Of a stretch of 64,000 bases of DNA, positions 52,329 to 59,751 are shown in pieces (within the stretch, counting starts at the first letter, position 1; each line of letters starts with the position of its first letter). The stretch lies in assembly GCA_963766605.1 (NCBI GenBank), contig CAVYAT010000007.1:310001-374000 (forward strand). Direction: 5' to 3'. Below the pieces are notes generated by a model. It was not told the origin of the DNA and did no database searches. It was given only the letters and a program-made list of their open reading frames with translations. The position numbers were made by a program, and so were the translations under genes. The stretch is from AC-49 sp963766605 (lineage in GTDB: Bacteria > Actinomycetota > Thermoleophilia > Solirubrobacterales > Solirubrobacteraceae).

Positions 52329-53480
52329 GTGCCTGTCCGTGTCGAGCCTGATCCTCAAAGCCCGCCACGGCGGATCGCGGGCCTCGACGGCATCCGCGGC
52401 CTCGCCGCGCTGTTCGTCGTGGTCAACCACGTCTTCCTGCGCACGTTCCCCGGCTACCCCGTGGACAACGCTCCGTTCTGGGCGGCCCCGTTCATCTACG
52501 GGCGCTTCGCGGTCGTCGTGTTCATCGTGCTGTCGGGGTTCTCGCTGGCCCTGTCGCCGGCGCGCCGCGGCTGGAAGCTCGGTGGCGTATCCGGGTTCGC
52601 CCAGCGGCGGGCCAGGCGGATCCTTCCGGCGTACTGGGCCGCGCTGGCGTTCAGCCTCGCGGTGGCGTGGCTCATCGTCGCGCCGCCGGGACAGGGCGTG
52701 CCCGGACCGAAGTCGGTCCTCGTCAACGGCCTGCTGGTGCAGAACGTGATCGGCGCGCCGAGCCCCAACCGATCGTTCTGGTCGATGGCCGTCGAGGCCC
52801 AGCTGTACATCCTGTTCCCGCTGTTGCTGCTGATGGTCCGGCGCTGGAGCGCCGTCGTCATGGTCGCCGTCGTCACGCTCGTCGTGGCGGCGGTTGGGAT
52901 CGTCGGTCCGCACGTCGCGCACCTCGACAACCTGGTGATCCAGTCGCCGCCCGACCTCGCCGCGCTGTTCGCCGTCGGCATCCTGGCCGCCGGCATCGTC
53001 GGCGCCGGCCGGGCGCGCCGGTCGTGGCCGTGGGGGTGGCTCGCGCTGGCCGCCGCGGTGCCCGTGTTCCTGACGATCTGGTGGCAGGGCTCGGTGTGGA
53101 CGCTTGACCACGTGTTCTGGGTCGATCTCGCGTTGGGCCCCGCGATCGCCTGCCTGCTCGCCGCCCTGGCCACCGGCCGTCCGGCGGCGCTCGTGCGGGC
53201 GCTCGACGTGCGGCCGATGCGCGGTCTCGGCTCGTCGTCCTACAGCCTGTACCTGACGCACGGACCGATCGTGGTCATCGTCTGCGACCTGATCGTGGCC
53301 GGACACGTCAGCCAGGGCGCACCGGCATTTCTCGTGTCGCTGGCCCTCGCGTTGCCCCTGACGATCGCCTTCGCCTGGCTGTTCGCCTCGGTCTTCGAGC
53401 GGCCGTTTCTCCGTCAGTCCCAGGGCGATCCCACCCCACGGCGACGGCTGCACCTTCGAGCCGGGAGGGTGCCTGGATGA
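52329..53480 (+). CDS. Acyltransferase 3 family (OafA/YrhL-like) membrane protein
   Basis: 383 residues with about ten membrane helices. The start of the domain, GLDGIRGLAALFVVVNHVF, carries the conserved Arg and His of the acyltransferase-3 fold; FWSMAVEAQLYILFPLLLL is the second hallmark, and SYSLYLTHGPIV with its His the third. These enzymes O-acylate sugars of lipopolysaccharide, peptidoglycan or secondary metabolites. It starts at GTG 52329, six bases after the sulfatase-like gene, and its stop overlaps the next ATG. Confidence 0.9.
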   Translation: MPVRVEPDPQSPPRRIAGLDGIRGLAALFVVVNHVFLRTFPGYPVDNAPFWAAPFIYGRFAVVVFIVLSGFSLALSPARRGWKLGGVSGFAQRRARRILPAYWAALAFSLAVAWLIVAPPGQGVPGPKSVLVNGLLVQNVIGAPSPNRSFWSMAVEAQLYILFPLLLLMVRRWSAVVMVAVVTLVVAAVGIVGPHVAHLDNLVIQSPPDLAALFAVGILAAGIVGAGRARRSWPWGWLALAAAVPVFLTIWWQGSVWTLDHVFWVDLALGPAIACLLAALATGRPAALVRALDVRPMRGLGSSSYSLYLTHGPIVVIVCDLIVAGHVSQGAPAFLVSLALALPLTIAFAWLFASVFERPFLRQSQGDPTPRRRLHLRAGRVPG

Positions 53481-54436
53481 GGCGGAGGATCTGGACCTGG
53501 GGGCGGGTGGTGGGCTCCGTCGTGACGGTCGCCTTCGTCGTCTGGCGCCTGGGCACGGGCCCGTTCCTCGACGGCCTGCGCACGGTCGACGCGCGCGCAC
53601 TGATCGCCGCGACGGTCATCGCGATGGTGACGACGGTCTGCTGCGCCTGGCGCTGGAAGATCGTGGCCGGCGGTCTCGGAATCGACCTGACGCTGCCCGC
53701 TGCGGTGTCGGCGTACTACCGGTCGCAGTTCCTCAACGTCACTCTGCCCGGCGGAGTCGTCGGCGACGTCCATCGCGGGGTGAGCCACGGCCGCGACGTC
53801 AGCGATGTCAGCCGCGGGCTGCGGGCCGTCGCATGGGAACGCTCCGCCGGGCAGGTCGTCCAGGTCGTCCTGACCGTGGTCGTCCTGCTCGTGTTGCCGT
53901 CGCCGGTGCGCTCGTCGATGCCGCTCGTGGCGGCCGCGGTCGTCGTGGCGGCGCTGGGCGTCGTGCTCGTGAGCCGCGTGCGCCGCGGTGGCGGTCGGTC
54001 GGCGTGGGCGCGGCTGCGCAGCGCCGTGGCCCGCGACGTCAGCGACGGGCTCCTCGCCCGCCGGGCGTGGCCCTGGATCGGGCTCGCATCCGCGGTGGTC
54101 GTGTGCGGCCACGCGTTCACGTTCCTGATCGCCGCCCGGACCGCGGGCGTCAAGGCGCCACCGTCGCAGATGCTGCCGATCGCTCTGCTCGTGATGGCGG
54201 TCATGGTGCTCCCCAGCCTCGGTGGCTGGGGACCGCGCGAGGGCGTGACCGCGTGGGCGTTCGGCGCGGCCGGCCTGGGCGCGCAGCGCGGGGTGGCCAC
54301 CGCCGTCGTCTTCGGCGTCATGGTGCTCGTCGCCAGCCTGCCCGGCGCGGTGGTCGTCGGAGTGGCATGGTTCCGTCGACCTCGATCTCCGGTTCGATCT
54401 GAACCGGCGCTCCGGGAGGGAGCTGCGCATGCCTGA
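53477..54436 (+). CDS. Lysylphosphatidylglycerol-synthase-TM-type flippase-like membrane protein
   Basis: 319 residues with eight or so helices. The segment AYYRSQFLNVTLPGGVVGDVHRG (in parts SQFLNVTLPGG and VGDVHRG) is the signature of the LPG synthase transmembrane/UPF0104 family, whose members are proposed lipid-linked substrate flippases. MVLPSLGGWGPREGV is the later signature. The ATG at 53477 has GGGAGGG upstream and overlaps the acyltransferase stop; its own 3' end overlaps the RibD-like gene by eight bases. Confidence 0.88.
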   Translation: MRRRIWTWGRVVGSVVTVAFVVWRLGTGPFLDGLRTVDARALIAATVIAMVTTVCCAWRWKIVAGGLGIDLTLPAAVSAYYRSQFLNVTLPGGVVGDVHRGVSHGRDVSDVSRGLRAVAWERSAGQVVQVVLTVVVLLVLPSPVRSSMPLVAAAVVVAALGVVLVSRVRRGGGRSAWARLRSAVARDVSDGLLARRAWPWIGLASAVVVCGHAFTFLIAARTAGVKAPPSQMLPIALLVMAVMVLPSLGGWGPREGVTAWAFGAAGLGAQRGVATAVVFGVMVLVASLPGAVVVGVAWFRRPRSPVRSEPALREGAAHA

Positions 54437-55121
54437 CCGCCCGTACACCCTGCTGAGCTGTGGGATGTCGATCGATGGCTACCTCGGTACTGCGTCCCCG
54501 CGGCGCCTCGAGCTGTCCAACGACGCCGACTTCGACCGCGTCGACGCCGTGCGTGCCTCGTGCGACGCGATCCTGGTCGGCGCGGCGACGGTGCGAAACG
54601 ACAACCCGCGGCTGGTCGTGCGCTCACAGTCGCGCCGCGACGAGCGGGCGGCGCGCGGGCTCACGGCGTCGCCGATCAAGGTCACGGTCACCGAGCGTGT
54701 CGAGCTGGACGCCCACGCCGACTTCTTCACCGTCGGCGACACCGAGAAGCTCGTGTACTGCACGAGCCCGCAGGTGGGCGATGCCCGCTCGCGTCTCGGG
54801 CCGGTGGCGACGGTCGTCGACGGTGGCGAGCCGGTGCACATGCGCAGGCTCAGCGAGGACCTCGGCGACCGCGGCGTGCAGCGGCTGATGGTCGAGGGCG
54901 GCGGCCAGGTGCACACCCAGTTCCTGACCGACAACCTCGCCGACGAGCTCCAGCTCGTCGTCGCGCCGTTCTTCGTCGGCGATTCCCGGGCTCCGCGGTT
55001 CGTCAGCGACGGCGTCTTCCCGTGGAACCCCGGCCGGCGCGCGACGCTCGCCGAGGTCCGCCAGATCGGCGATGTGGTGCTCCTGCGCTACGCGCTCTCG
55101 TCACGGTTTGCGACCGACTGA
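54429..55121 (+). CDS. RibD C-terminal/dihydrofolate-reductase-like reductase
   Basis: 230 residues. The RibD reductase fold is seen in YTLLSCGMSIDGYLGT, CDAILVGAATVRNDNPRL and VQRLMVEGGGQVHTQFL, where MVEGGG is the NADPH-binding Gly loop. In riboflavin synthesis this domain reduces the ribosyl side chain of the deaminated pyrimidine. Here it stands without a deaminase domain, next to GTP cyclohydrolase II, as in pathways that take a diaminopyrimidine elsewhere. A strong GGGAGGG site lies ahead of the ATG inside the flippase gene. Confidence 0.9.
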   Translation: MPDRPYTLLSCGMSIDGYLGTASPRRLELSNDADFDRVDAVRASCDAILVGAATVRNDNPRLVVRSQSRRDERAARGLTASPIKVTVTERVELDAHADFFTVGDTEKLVYCTSPQVGDARSRLGPVATVVDGGEPVHMRRLSEDLGDRGVQRLMVEGGGQVHTQFLTDNLADELQLVVAPFFVGDSRAPRFVSDGVFPWNPGRRATLAEVRQIGDVVLLRYALSSRFATD

Positions 55122-55133
55122 GCGAGGAGCTCG

Positions 55134-55787
55134 ATGTCGCCACCACTCCCCGCCGCGACGATCCGTACCCAGGTGTCGGTGCCCCTGCGGTTCACCGACG
55201 GGTACGCCACCGTCGGCCGGGTCTTCAGCTTCGACGGGCTGGTCGACGGCCAGGAGCACCTCGCCTTCGGGCTGGGCGATCGCGCGGCCGCGGTCACATC
55301 GAGTGGGCGCCTTCGTGTGCCGCTCGTCCGGCCGCACAGCGAGTGCCTGACCGGGGACGTGTTCGGCAGCCAGCGGTGCGACTGCGGGCCCCAGCTGCGC
55401 GAAGCCGTCGAACGGATCGCCGACTGCGGTGGCTACCTGCTGTACCTGCGGCAGGAGGGGCGCGGCATCGGCCTGTACGCCAAGCTCGACTCCTACGCGC
55501 TCCAGGACGCCGGACTGGACACCTATGAGGCGAACGTCGCGCTGGGCCACGGAGAGGACGAACGCAGCTACCTGGTCGCCGCGCAGATGCTCGAGGCGCT
55601 GGGCGTGCGGCGGGTCGCCCTGCTCAGCAACAACCCCGACAAGGCCCGCCAGCTACGGCGGTTCGGGGTGACGGTGACAGCGCGCGTGCCGACCGGCGTG
55701 CACCTGTCGGCCACCAACGCGCGCTACCTGGCCACGAAGGCCGGCAAGGGCGCGCACACACTTGAGCTCGGGCTGTCAGCGGGGTAG
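55134..55787 (+). CDS. ribA: GTP cyclohydrolase II
   Basis: 217 residues, the size of a stand-alone RibA. Zinc cysteines lie in HSECLTGDVFGSQRCDCG; GTP-site residues in LRQEGRGIGLYAKL; further conserved NPDKARQL and LSATNARYL are present. RibA opens GTP to 2,5-diamino-6-ribosylamino-4(3H)-pyrimidinone 5'-phosphate. No ribB, ribE or ribH lies nearby, so this copy is probably dedicated to the local cluster rather than to riboflavin. A GAGGAGC site precedes the ATG. The last 12 bases overlap the convergent methyltransferase gene. Confidence 0.95.
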   Translation: MSPPLPAATIRTQVSVPLRFTDGYATVGRVFSFDGLVDGQEHLAFGLGDRAAAVTSSGRLRVPLVRPHSECLTGDVFGSQRCDCGPQLREAVERIADCGGYLLYLRQEGRGIGLYAKLDSYALQDAGLDTYEANVALGHGEDERSYLVAAQMLEALGVRRVALLSNNPDKARQLRRFGVTVTARVPTGVHLSATNARYLATKAGKGAHTLELGLSAG

Positions 55788-56594
55788 GGCCAGAAGGTCG
55801 GCGTGGTCGACGGTGACGGCGAGCTGTCCCGCCGCTGCCTGGGCCAGACGCGTGCGTGAATAAACGGCGGTCTCGGGGACCAGCTCGGCCTGCTGCTCGC
55901 ACGCCGCAGCGACCCAACCGGTGAACCACTCGGTCGTCAGCTCGCCCTCGGTGGCGCCGAGCTGCCATGGGCTCGGCCGGACGAGGACCTCGGCGCCCAG
56001 CCGGATGAACGCCTCGACGGCATGGGCGACGGCGTCCGGACCGAGCAGTGGGCCCCGGTCCGTCGTGCGGCGCTGGTGCGCATCGAATGCGACAGCGACG
56101 CGGCCGTCCAGCGGATCGGGCGGGGTCAGCTCGACCCGGCCGATGACCGACAGCGTCAGCAGCACCGGGCACCGGGGGGCGGCGCAGACGGCGATGAGCT
56201 GGGTCAGCTCGTCGCCGGTCAGGACGTCGAGCAGCGCCGAGGCGGTGATCAGCGTGGCGCCGGCGAGATCCGCGGGGCGCAAGGCGGTGATGTCGGACTG
56301 CCTGGTCTCGACGGTCACGGCGGCCCCGTCGGCCGCCCGGTCCCCGGCGTCGGCGACCGCCAGCAGATCCGTGTCACGGTCGTGCATGACCCAATGCTGC
56401 GGACCGGCCAGCAGTGGCGCGAGCCAGCGTCCCATCGAGCCGGTGCCGCAGCCGAGGTCGTGGATCACCCGGCGGCCGGTTTCCGGGAGCCGGCGCTGGA
56501 GATGCTCGACGAGGTCGGGCGCACGGGCGGCGGCGTCGGCCGGCTCGCGCAGCGCGAGCCATCCCCGGCCGACCCGGATCACCTCGTCGGTCAT
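55776..56594 (-). CDS. Class I SAM-dependent methyltransferase (pterin-like cluster)
   Basis: 272 residues. The start ATG at 56594 overlaps the stop of the glycosyltransferase gene; the open frame upstream of it is read-through of that gene. The SAM site is VIHDLGCGTGSMGRWLAPLL (in parts IHDLGCGTGSMG and RWLAPLL), then HWVMHDRDTDLL and LITASALLDVL. The substrate is unknown; from context a pterin-like or pyrimidine-derived intermediate or its glycoside is possible. It is the last gene of a four-gene minus-strand run. Confidence 0.85.
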   Translation of the reverse strand: MTDEVIRVGRGWLALREPADAAARAPDLVEHLQRRLPETGRRVIHDLGCGTGSMGRWLAPLLAGPQHWVMHDRDTDLLAVADAGDRAADGAAVTVETRQSDITALRPADLAGATLITASALLDVLTGDELTQLIAVCAAPRCPVLLTLSVIGRVELTPPDPLDGRVAVAFDAHQRRTTDRGPLLGPDAVAHAVEAFIRLGAEVLVRPSPWQLGATEGELTTEWFTGWVAAACEQQAELVPETAVYSRTRLAQAAAGQLAVTVDHADLLALPR

Positions 56595-57625
56595 CGCGAT
56601 GCCCCCGCCAGGACACCGGCGAGCGCCGACGTGGTGGACGACCACCGCCGCAGCGAATCGCGCCGCTGCCGCGCGGCCTGGCGCAACCGCCCCCTCACCT
56701 CGGCGTCGCCGAGCCACGTCCGCAGCGCGGCGCCGAGCGCCGCCGGGTCCTGCGGCGCGACCAGCAGCCCCGGCCGGCTGTCGCCGGCGCCGTAGCCGAG
56801 GGCCTCGGTCACCCCGCCGACATCGCTGGCGAGGACCGGCACGCCACGCGCCAGCGCTTCGGCGACGACCATGCCGTAGGCCTCGGCGCGCGATGCCAGC
56901 ACCACCAGGTCCGCCGCGGCGTACGTCGCGTCGAGATCGGCTCCGGTCCGCGGTCCCGCGAACGACACGCGCTCGCCAAGTCCGATCTCCGTGCAGCGTC
57001 GGCGCAGGCCCTCGACGAACTCCGGGTCGCGGTCCAGGCTGCCCACGCACACGCACTGCCAGGGCAGGTCGGCCGTCGCCGCCAGCGCATCGAGCAGAAC
57101 GTCGTGGCCCTTGCCGAACGTCACCGCCGCGACGCACAGCAGCGCCCCGCCGTCCGCGCTCGGCGTTGCCAGATCGGCGCCGTCGACCCCGGGCTCGGCG
57201 ACGTGCACCCGGTCGGCGGACAAGGCGTATGTCTCAAGCAGCCGGCGGCGGGTCCACAGGCTGGTCGTGACGACGGCGGCGGCGGCCTCGAGGACCGTGC
57301 GTTCGCGCTCGTCGCCGAGCGACATGTGCACGAGCGCGACGAGACGCAGCCGGCGCGACTGGGGCACGAGCACCTCGGGGGCGGTCGAGGCGACCAGGCC
57401 GTCGAGCAGGACCACGCAATCGTCGGGGATCTGTCCCACGGCGCCGTCGAGAGCCGCCAGCGACGGCGCATCGGGTTGCGGCCAGGCGCCGGCTACGGCG
57501 TGCTCGTGCACCGTCCAGCCGAGTGAGATAAGTCCGTCGCAGATCCGGCGGTCGTAGGTGTTGCCTCCGCTCGGCCGGCTCGGATCGTCGATGCCGTCGG
57601 GCATGACGACATGCACCGTCGTCAC
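56591..57625 (-). CDS. Glycosyltransferase family 4
   Basis: 344 residues, GT-B fold. The N-terminal domain has GGNTYDRRI in the acceptor loop. The C-terminal domain carries VAAVTFGKGHDVLLDAL and the nucleotide-sugar motif SRAEAYGMVVAEALARGVPVLASDVGG, seen as AEAYGMVVAEALARG then VPVLASDVGG, the EX7E element of GT4 enzymes. It moves a sugar from a nucleotide donor with retention. Both ends overlap neighbours by four bases, tying it to the PTPS-like and methyltransferase genes. Confidence 0.9.
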   Translation of the reverse strand: MTTVHVVMPDGIDDPSRPSGGNTYDRRICDGLISLGWTVHEHAVAGAWPQPDAPSLAALDGAVGQIPDDCVVLLDGLVASTAPEVLVPQSRRLRLVALVHMSLGDERERTVLEAAAAVVTTSLWTRRRLLETYALSADRVHVAEPGVDGADLATPSADGGALLCVAAVTFGKGHDVLLDALAATADLPWQCVCVGSLDRDPEFVEGLRRRCTEIGLGERVSFAGPRTGADLDATYAAADLVVLASRAEAYGMVVAEALARGVPVLASDVGGVTEALGYGAGDSRPGLLVAPQDPAALGAALRTWLGDAEVRGRLRQAARQRRDSLRRWSSTTSALAGVLAGASR

Positions 57626-58020
57626 AGCGCCCGCTCGTAGCTCGCCCAGGCGATGTGGGACTCGTGCAGCGTGACGACGATCCCGTCGAGCTCTCGCGCG
57701 CCGTCGCCCAGGGCGCCGGCGAACACGCGGTCGGCCAGACGGTCGGCGATCACCTGGGCGAGCGCCTCCGTCGAGGTGTTGATGCCGGCGAAGTCGGCCT
57801 CGTCGTCGAGGTTGCGGTAGCTGAGGGCGGCCACGACGGCGTGCAGCTCCTGGGACGCCGCGCCGATGTCGACCACGATGTTGTCGGCGTCGAGGGTCGT
57901 GCGGCGAAACGTCGCGTCGACGACGTAGGTCGCGCCGTGCAGGCGCTGCGCCGGACCGAACACCTCGCCGTGGAAGCTGTGGGCGATCATCATGTGATCG
58001 CGGACGGTGACGCTGAACAC
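57622..58020 (-). CDS. PTPS/QueD-fold protein with altered active site
   Basis: 132 residues, the length of a single 6-pyruvoyl-tetrahydropterin synthase subunit. MIAHSFHGEVFGPAQRLHGATY aligns (as MIAHSF and AQRLHGATY) with the zinc region of QueD, but the usual C-x-x-LHGHxF is A-Q-R-LHGATY: the catalytic Cys is Ala and the second His of HGH is Ala. VDIGAASQELHAVV, SYRNLDDEADF (the L.N..F strand), NTSTEALAQVI and the LHESHIAWASYE close, with its Glu, are retained. It may bind a pterin-like ligand with different chemistry. Coupled to the glycosyltransferase gene by overlap. Confidence 0.82.
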   Translation of the reverse strand: MFSVTVRDHMMIAHSFHGEVFGPAQRLHGATYVVDATFRRTTLDADNIVVDIGAASQELHAVVAALSYRNLDDEADFAGINTSTEALAQVIADRLADRVFAGALGDGARELDGIVVTLHESHIAWASYERAL

Positions 58021-58023
58021 GGT

Positions 58024-59010
58024 CTACCCCTCGTCGTAGGTGATGGTGTGGCAGAGCGCCGGAAGGGTCCCCGCGGCGAGCTGGGCCATCACGTCAGGCA
58101 GCTCGTCGAAGCGCGACTCGCCGGTGACGAGCGCGTCGAAGGCCGGGTCACGCAGGAGCTCGAGCGCGAGGGCCAGCCGATCGGCAGTGGTGCGGCTGGC
58201 GCTGCGGGCGGGGGAGACCGTGCCGACCTGGCTGGCCTGGATGGCGAGGCGGCCCGAATGGAAGGCGCCGCCCAGTGACAGCCGGACCTCGGCGTCGCCG
58301 TACCAGCTGAGGTCGATGACCGTGCCCCCGGGTGCGAGCAGGTCAAGCGATCGCTGGAGTCCGGCGGACGTCGCGCTGGCGTGCACGACGAGGTCGCAGC
58401 CGCCGGTGGCGTCGGCGGGCTGGGCGAACGCGACGTCGAGCGCCGCCGCGACATCGGCCCGGCCCTGGTCGACGTCGACGAGCGTGACCGCCACCGCCGG
58501 GAACCGGCTCAGCAGCCGCGCGACGCAGCAGCCGACCATCCCGGCGCCGACGACCGCGACCCGGTCACCGAGGAGCGGTGCGGCATCCCACAGGGCGTTG
58601 ACGGCGGTCTCGACGGTGCCCGCGAGCACGGCGCGAGCGGGCGGCACGCCGTCGGGCACGGCGGTCACCGCGCCGGCGGGCACGACGTAGGCGGTCTGGT
58701 GGGGGTACAGGCAGAAGACCGTCCGGCCGCGCAACTGCGCCGGACCCTCCACCACCGCCCCGACGTTGAGGTAGCCGTACTTGACCGGGCCCGGGAAGTC
58801 GCCCTCCTGAAACGGCGCCCGCATGGCCGCGTACTGCGACGGCGGCACGCCGCCGCGGAACACCAGCGTCTCGGTTCCTCGGCTGATCGCGGACCGCAGC
58901 GTGCGCACCACCACGTCGTCCTGCCCCGGCTCGGGCAGCGTGACCGGCCGGATCTCTCCGCGGCCGGGCGCACGCAGCCAGAAGGCGCGCGCCTGCAGGG
59001 AATCCGCCAT
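58024..59010 (-). CDS. Zinc-type alcohol dehydrogenase-like oxidoreductase (MDR superfamily)
   Basis: 328 residues from the ATG at 59010 (another at 59019). The GroES-like N-terminus has SAISRGTETLVFRGGVP and YGYLNVGAVVEG. The Rossmann part has VAVVGAGMVGCCVARLL and VTLVDVDQGRADVAAAL. The catalytic zinc ligands of classical ADH (the early Cys and GHE) are not apparent, as in several MDR proteins that act without zinc. It lies three bases before the PTPS-like gene and begins the minus-strand run of the pterin-like cluster. Confidence 0.87.
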   Translation of the reverse strand: MADSLQARAFWLRAPGRGEIRPVTLPEPGQDDVVVRTLRSAISRGTETLVFRGGVPPSQYAAMRAPFQEGDFPGPVKYGYLNVGAVVEGPAQLRGRTVFCLYPHQTAYVVPAGAVTAVPDGVPPARAVLAGTVETAVNALWDAAPLLGDRVAVVGAGMVGCCVARLLSRFPAVAVTLVDVDQGRADVAAALDVAFAQPADATGGCDLVVHASATSAGLQRSLDLLAPGGTVIDLSWYGDAEVRLSLGGAFHSGRLAIQASQVGTVSPARSASRTTADRLALALELLRDPAFDALVTGESRFDELPDVMAQLAAGTLPALCHTITYDEG

Positions 59011-59036
59011 GCGGCGCATGCTATTTGGACGGGAAA

Positions 59037-59738
59037 CTAAGACAGGAACCCGGTGACGCACGCGAGCGTGCGCTCGAGCTGCTCGACCTGCGGGATGTGG
59101 CCGCAGTCGTCGAAGATCTCGACGCGGCTTCCGGCGATCAGGCGCCCGAACTCGTGGGCGTAGGCGATGGGTATAAGCCGGTCGTCCCGTCCCCAGATCA
59201 CGAGCGTCGGGATCGAGATCCGGTGCAGCCGCTTGGCGAGCCCGTGGTCGGGGAGCGGCGAGAGGAACTTGAGCGTCGAGCCCAGCGCCCACGTCGTCCG
59301 CGCGATCTCTTTCACCAACTCGTCCTGGTCATTTGGCATCGCCATCATCGCCTGCGCCGCGAGGCTCGACGGGTCGTGGTACAGCAGGTCCGGCAACTCG
59401 TCGGGTGCCGTGGCGAGCAGGTTCGGGACCGGGGCGTCGTCGCGCCACAGCCCCGCCGCGTCGAGCAGCACGAGACGGTCAAACAGCGCCGGGAAGCCGG
59501 CCGCGAGCTCACTGGCCAGCATGCCTCCGACGGCCTGCCCGATGACCGGCGCCCCCGCGAGGCCGAGTCCGCGCAACGCCTCCTCGTAGATCAGCACGAG
59601 ATCCCACAGGTCCTCGACCTCGTGGATCGCGTCGGGGTCGCCGGAAGCGGTCCCCGGAGCCTGCGGCGCATGGACGGTGTAGCGCTCGGCGAGGCGCTCG
59701 AGGAACGGGTCCCAGGTCAACCCGGGGGCGGGGTGCAC
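59037..59738 (-). CDS. Alpha/beta hydrolase-fold protein, N-terminus frameshifted and nucleophile replaced
   Basis: Core from GLTWDPFLERLAERYTVHAPQ to the end, about 233 residues. The acid is in WGRDDRLIP and the His in FDDCGHIPQVEQ. The nucleophile elbow, normally GxSxG, reads VIGQAVGGM with Ala for Ser, so hydrolysis is unlikely. The natural start seems to be the ATG at 59752, which overlaps the stop of the upstream gene (TGATG); that frame (MKVTLCTPPPG) hits a stop after 11 codons within a C-rich run. One missing base there would restore it. As given, translation could begin at GTG 59738. Confidence 0.68.
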   Translation of the reverse strand: MHPAPGLTWDPFLERLAERYTVHAPQAPGTASGDPDAIHEVEDLWDLVLIYEEALRGLGLAGAPVIGQAVGGMLASELAAGFPALFDRLVLLDAAGLWRDDAPVPNLLATAPDELPDLLYHDPSSLAAQAMMAMPNDQDELVKEIARTTWALGSTLKFLSPLPDHGLAKRLHRISIPTLVIWGRDDRLIPIAYAHEFGRLIAGSRVEIFDDCGHIPQVEQLERTLACVTGFLS

Positions 59739-59751
59739 AGCGTGACCTTCA

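Noticed and set aside
50301..53600. A 1099-codon minus-strand frame across the CDP-alcohol transferase, LtaS-like and acyltransferase genes
   Set aside because: The opposite strand has three genes with clear family motifs and coupled starts; the long frame is compositional.
54429..55787. Part of an ordinary riboflavin operon
   Set aside because: No ribB, ribE, ribH or deaminase domain is present, and the neighbours are envelope, PTPS-like and glycosyltransferase genes.
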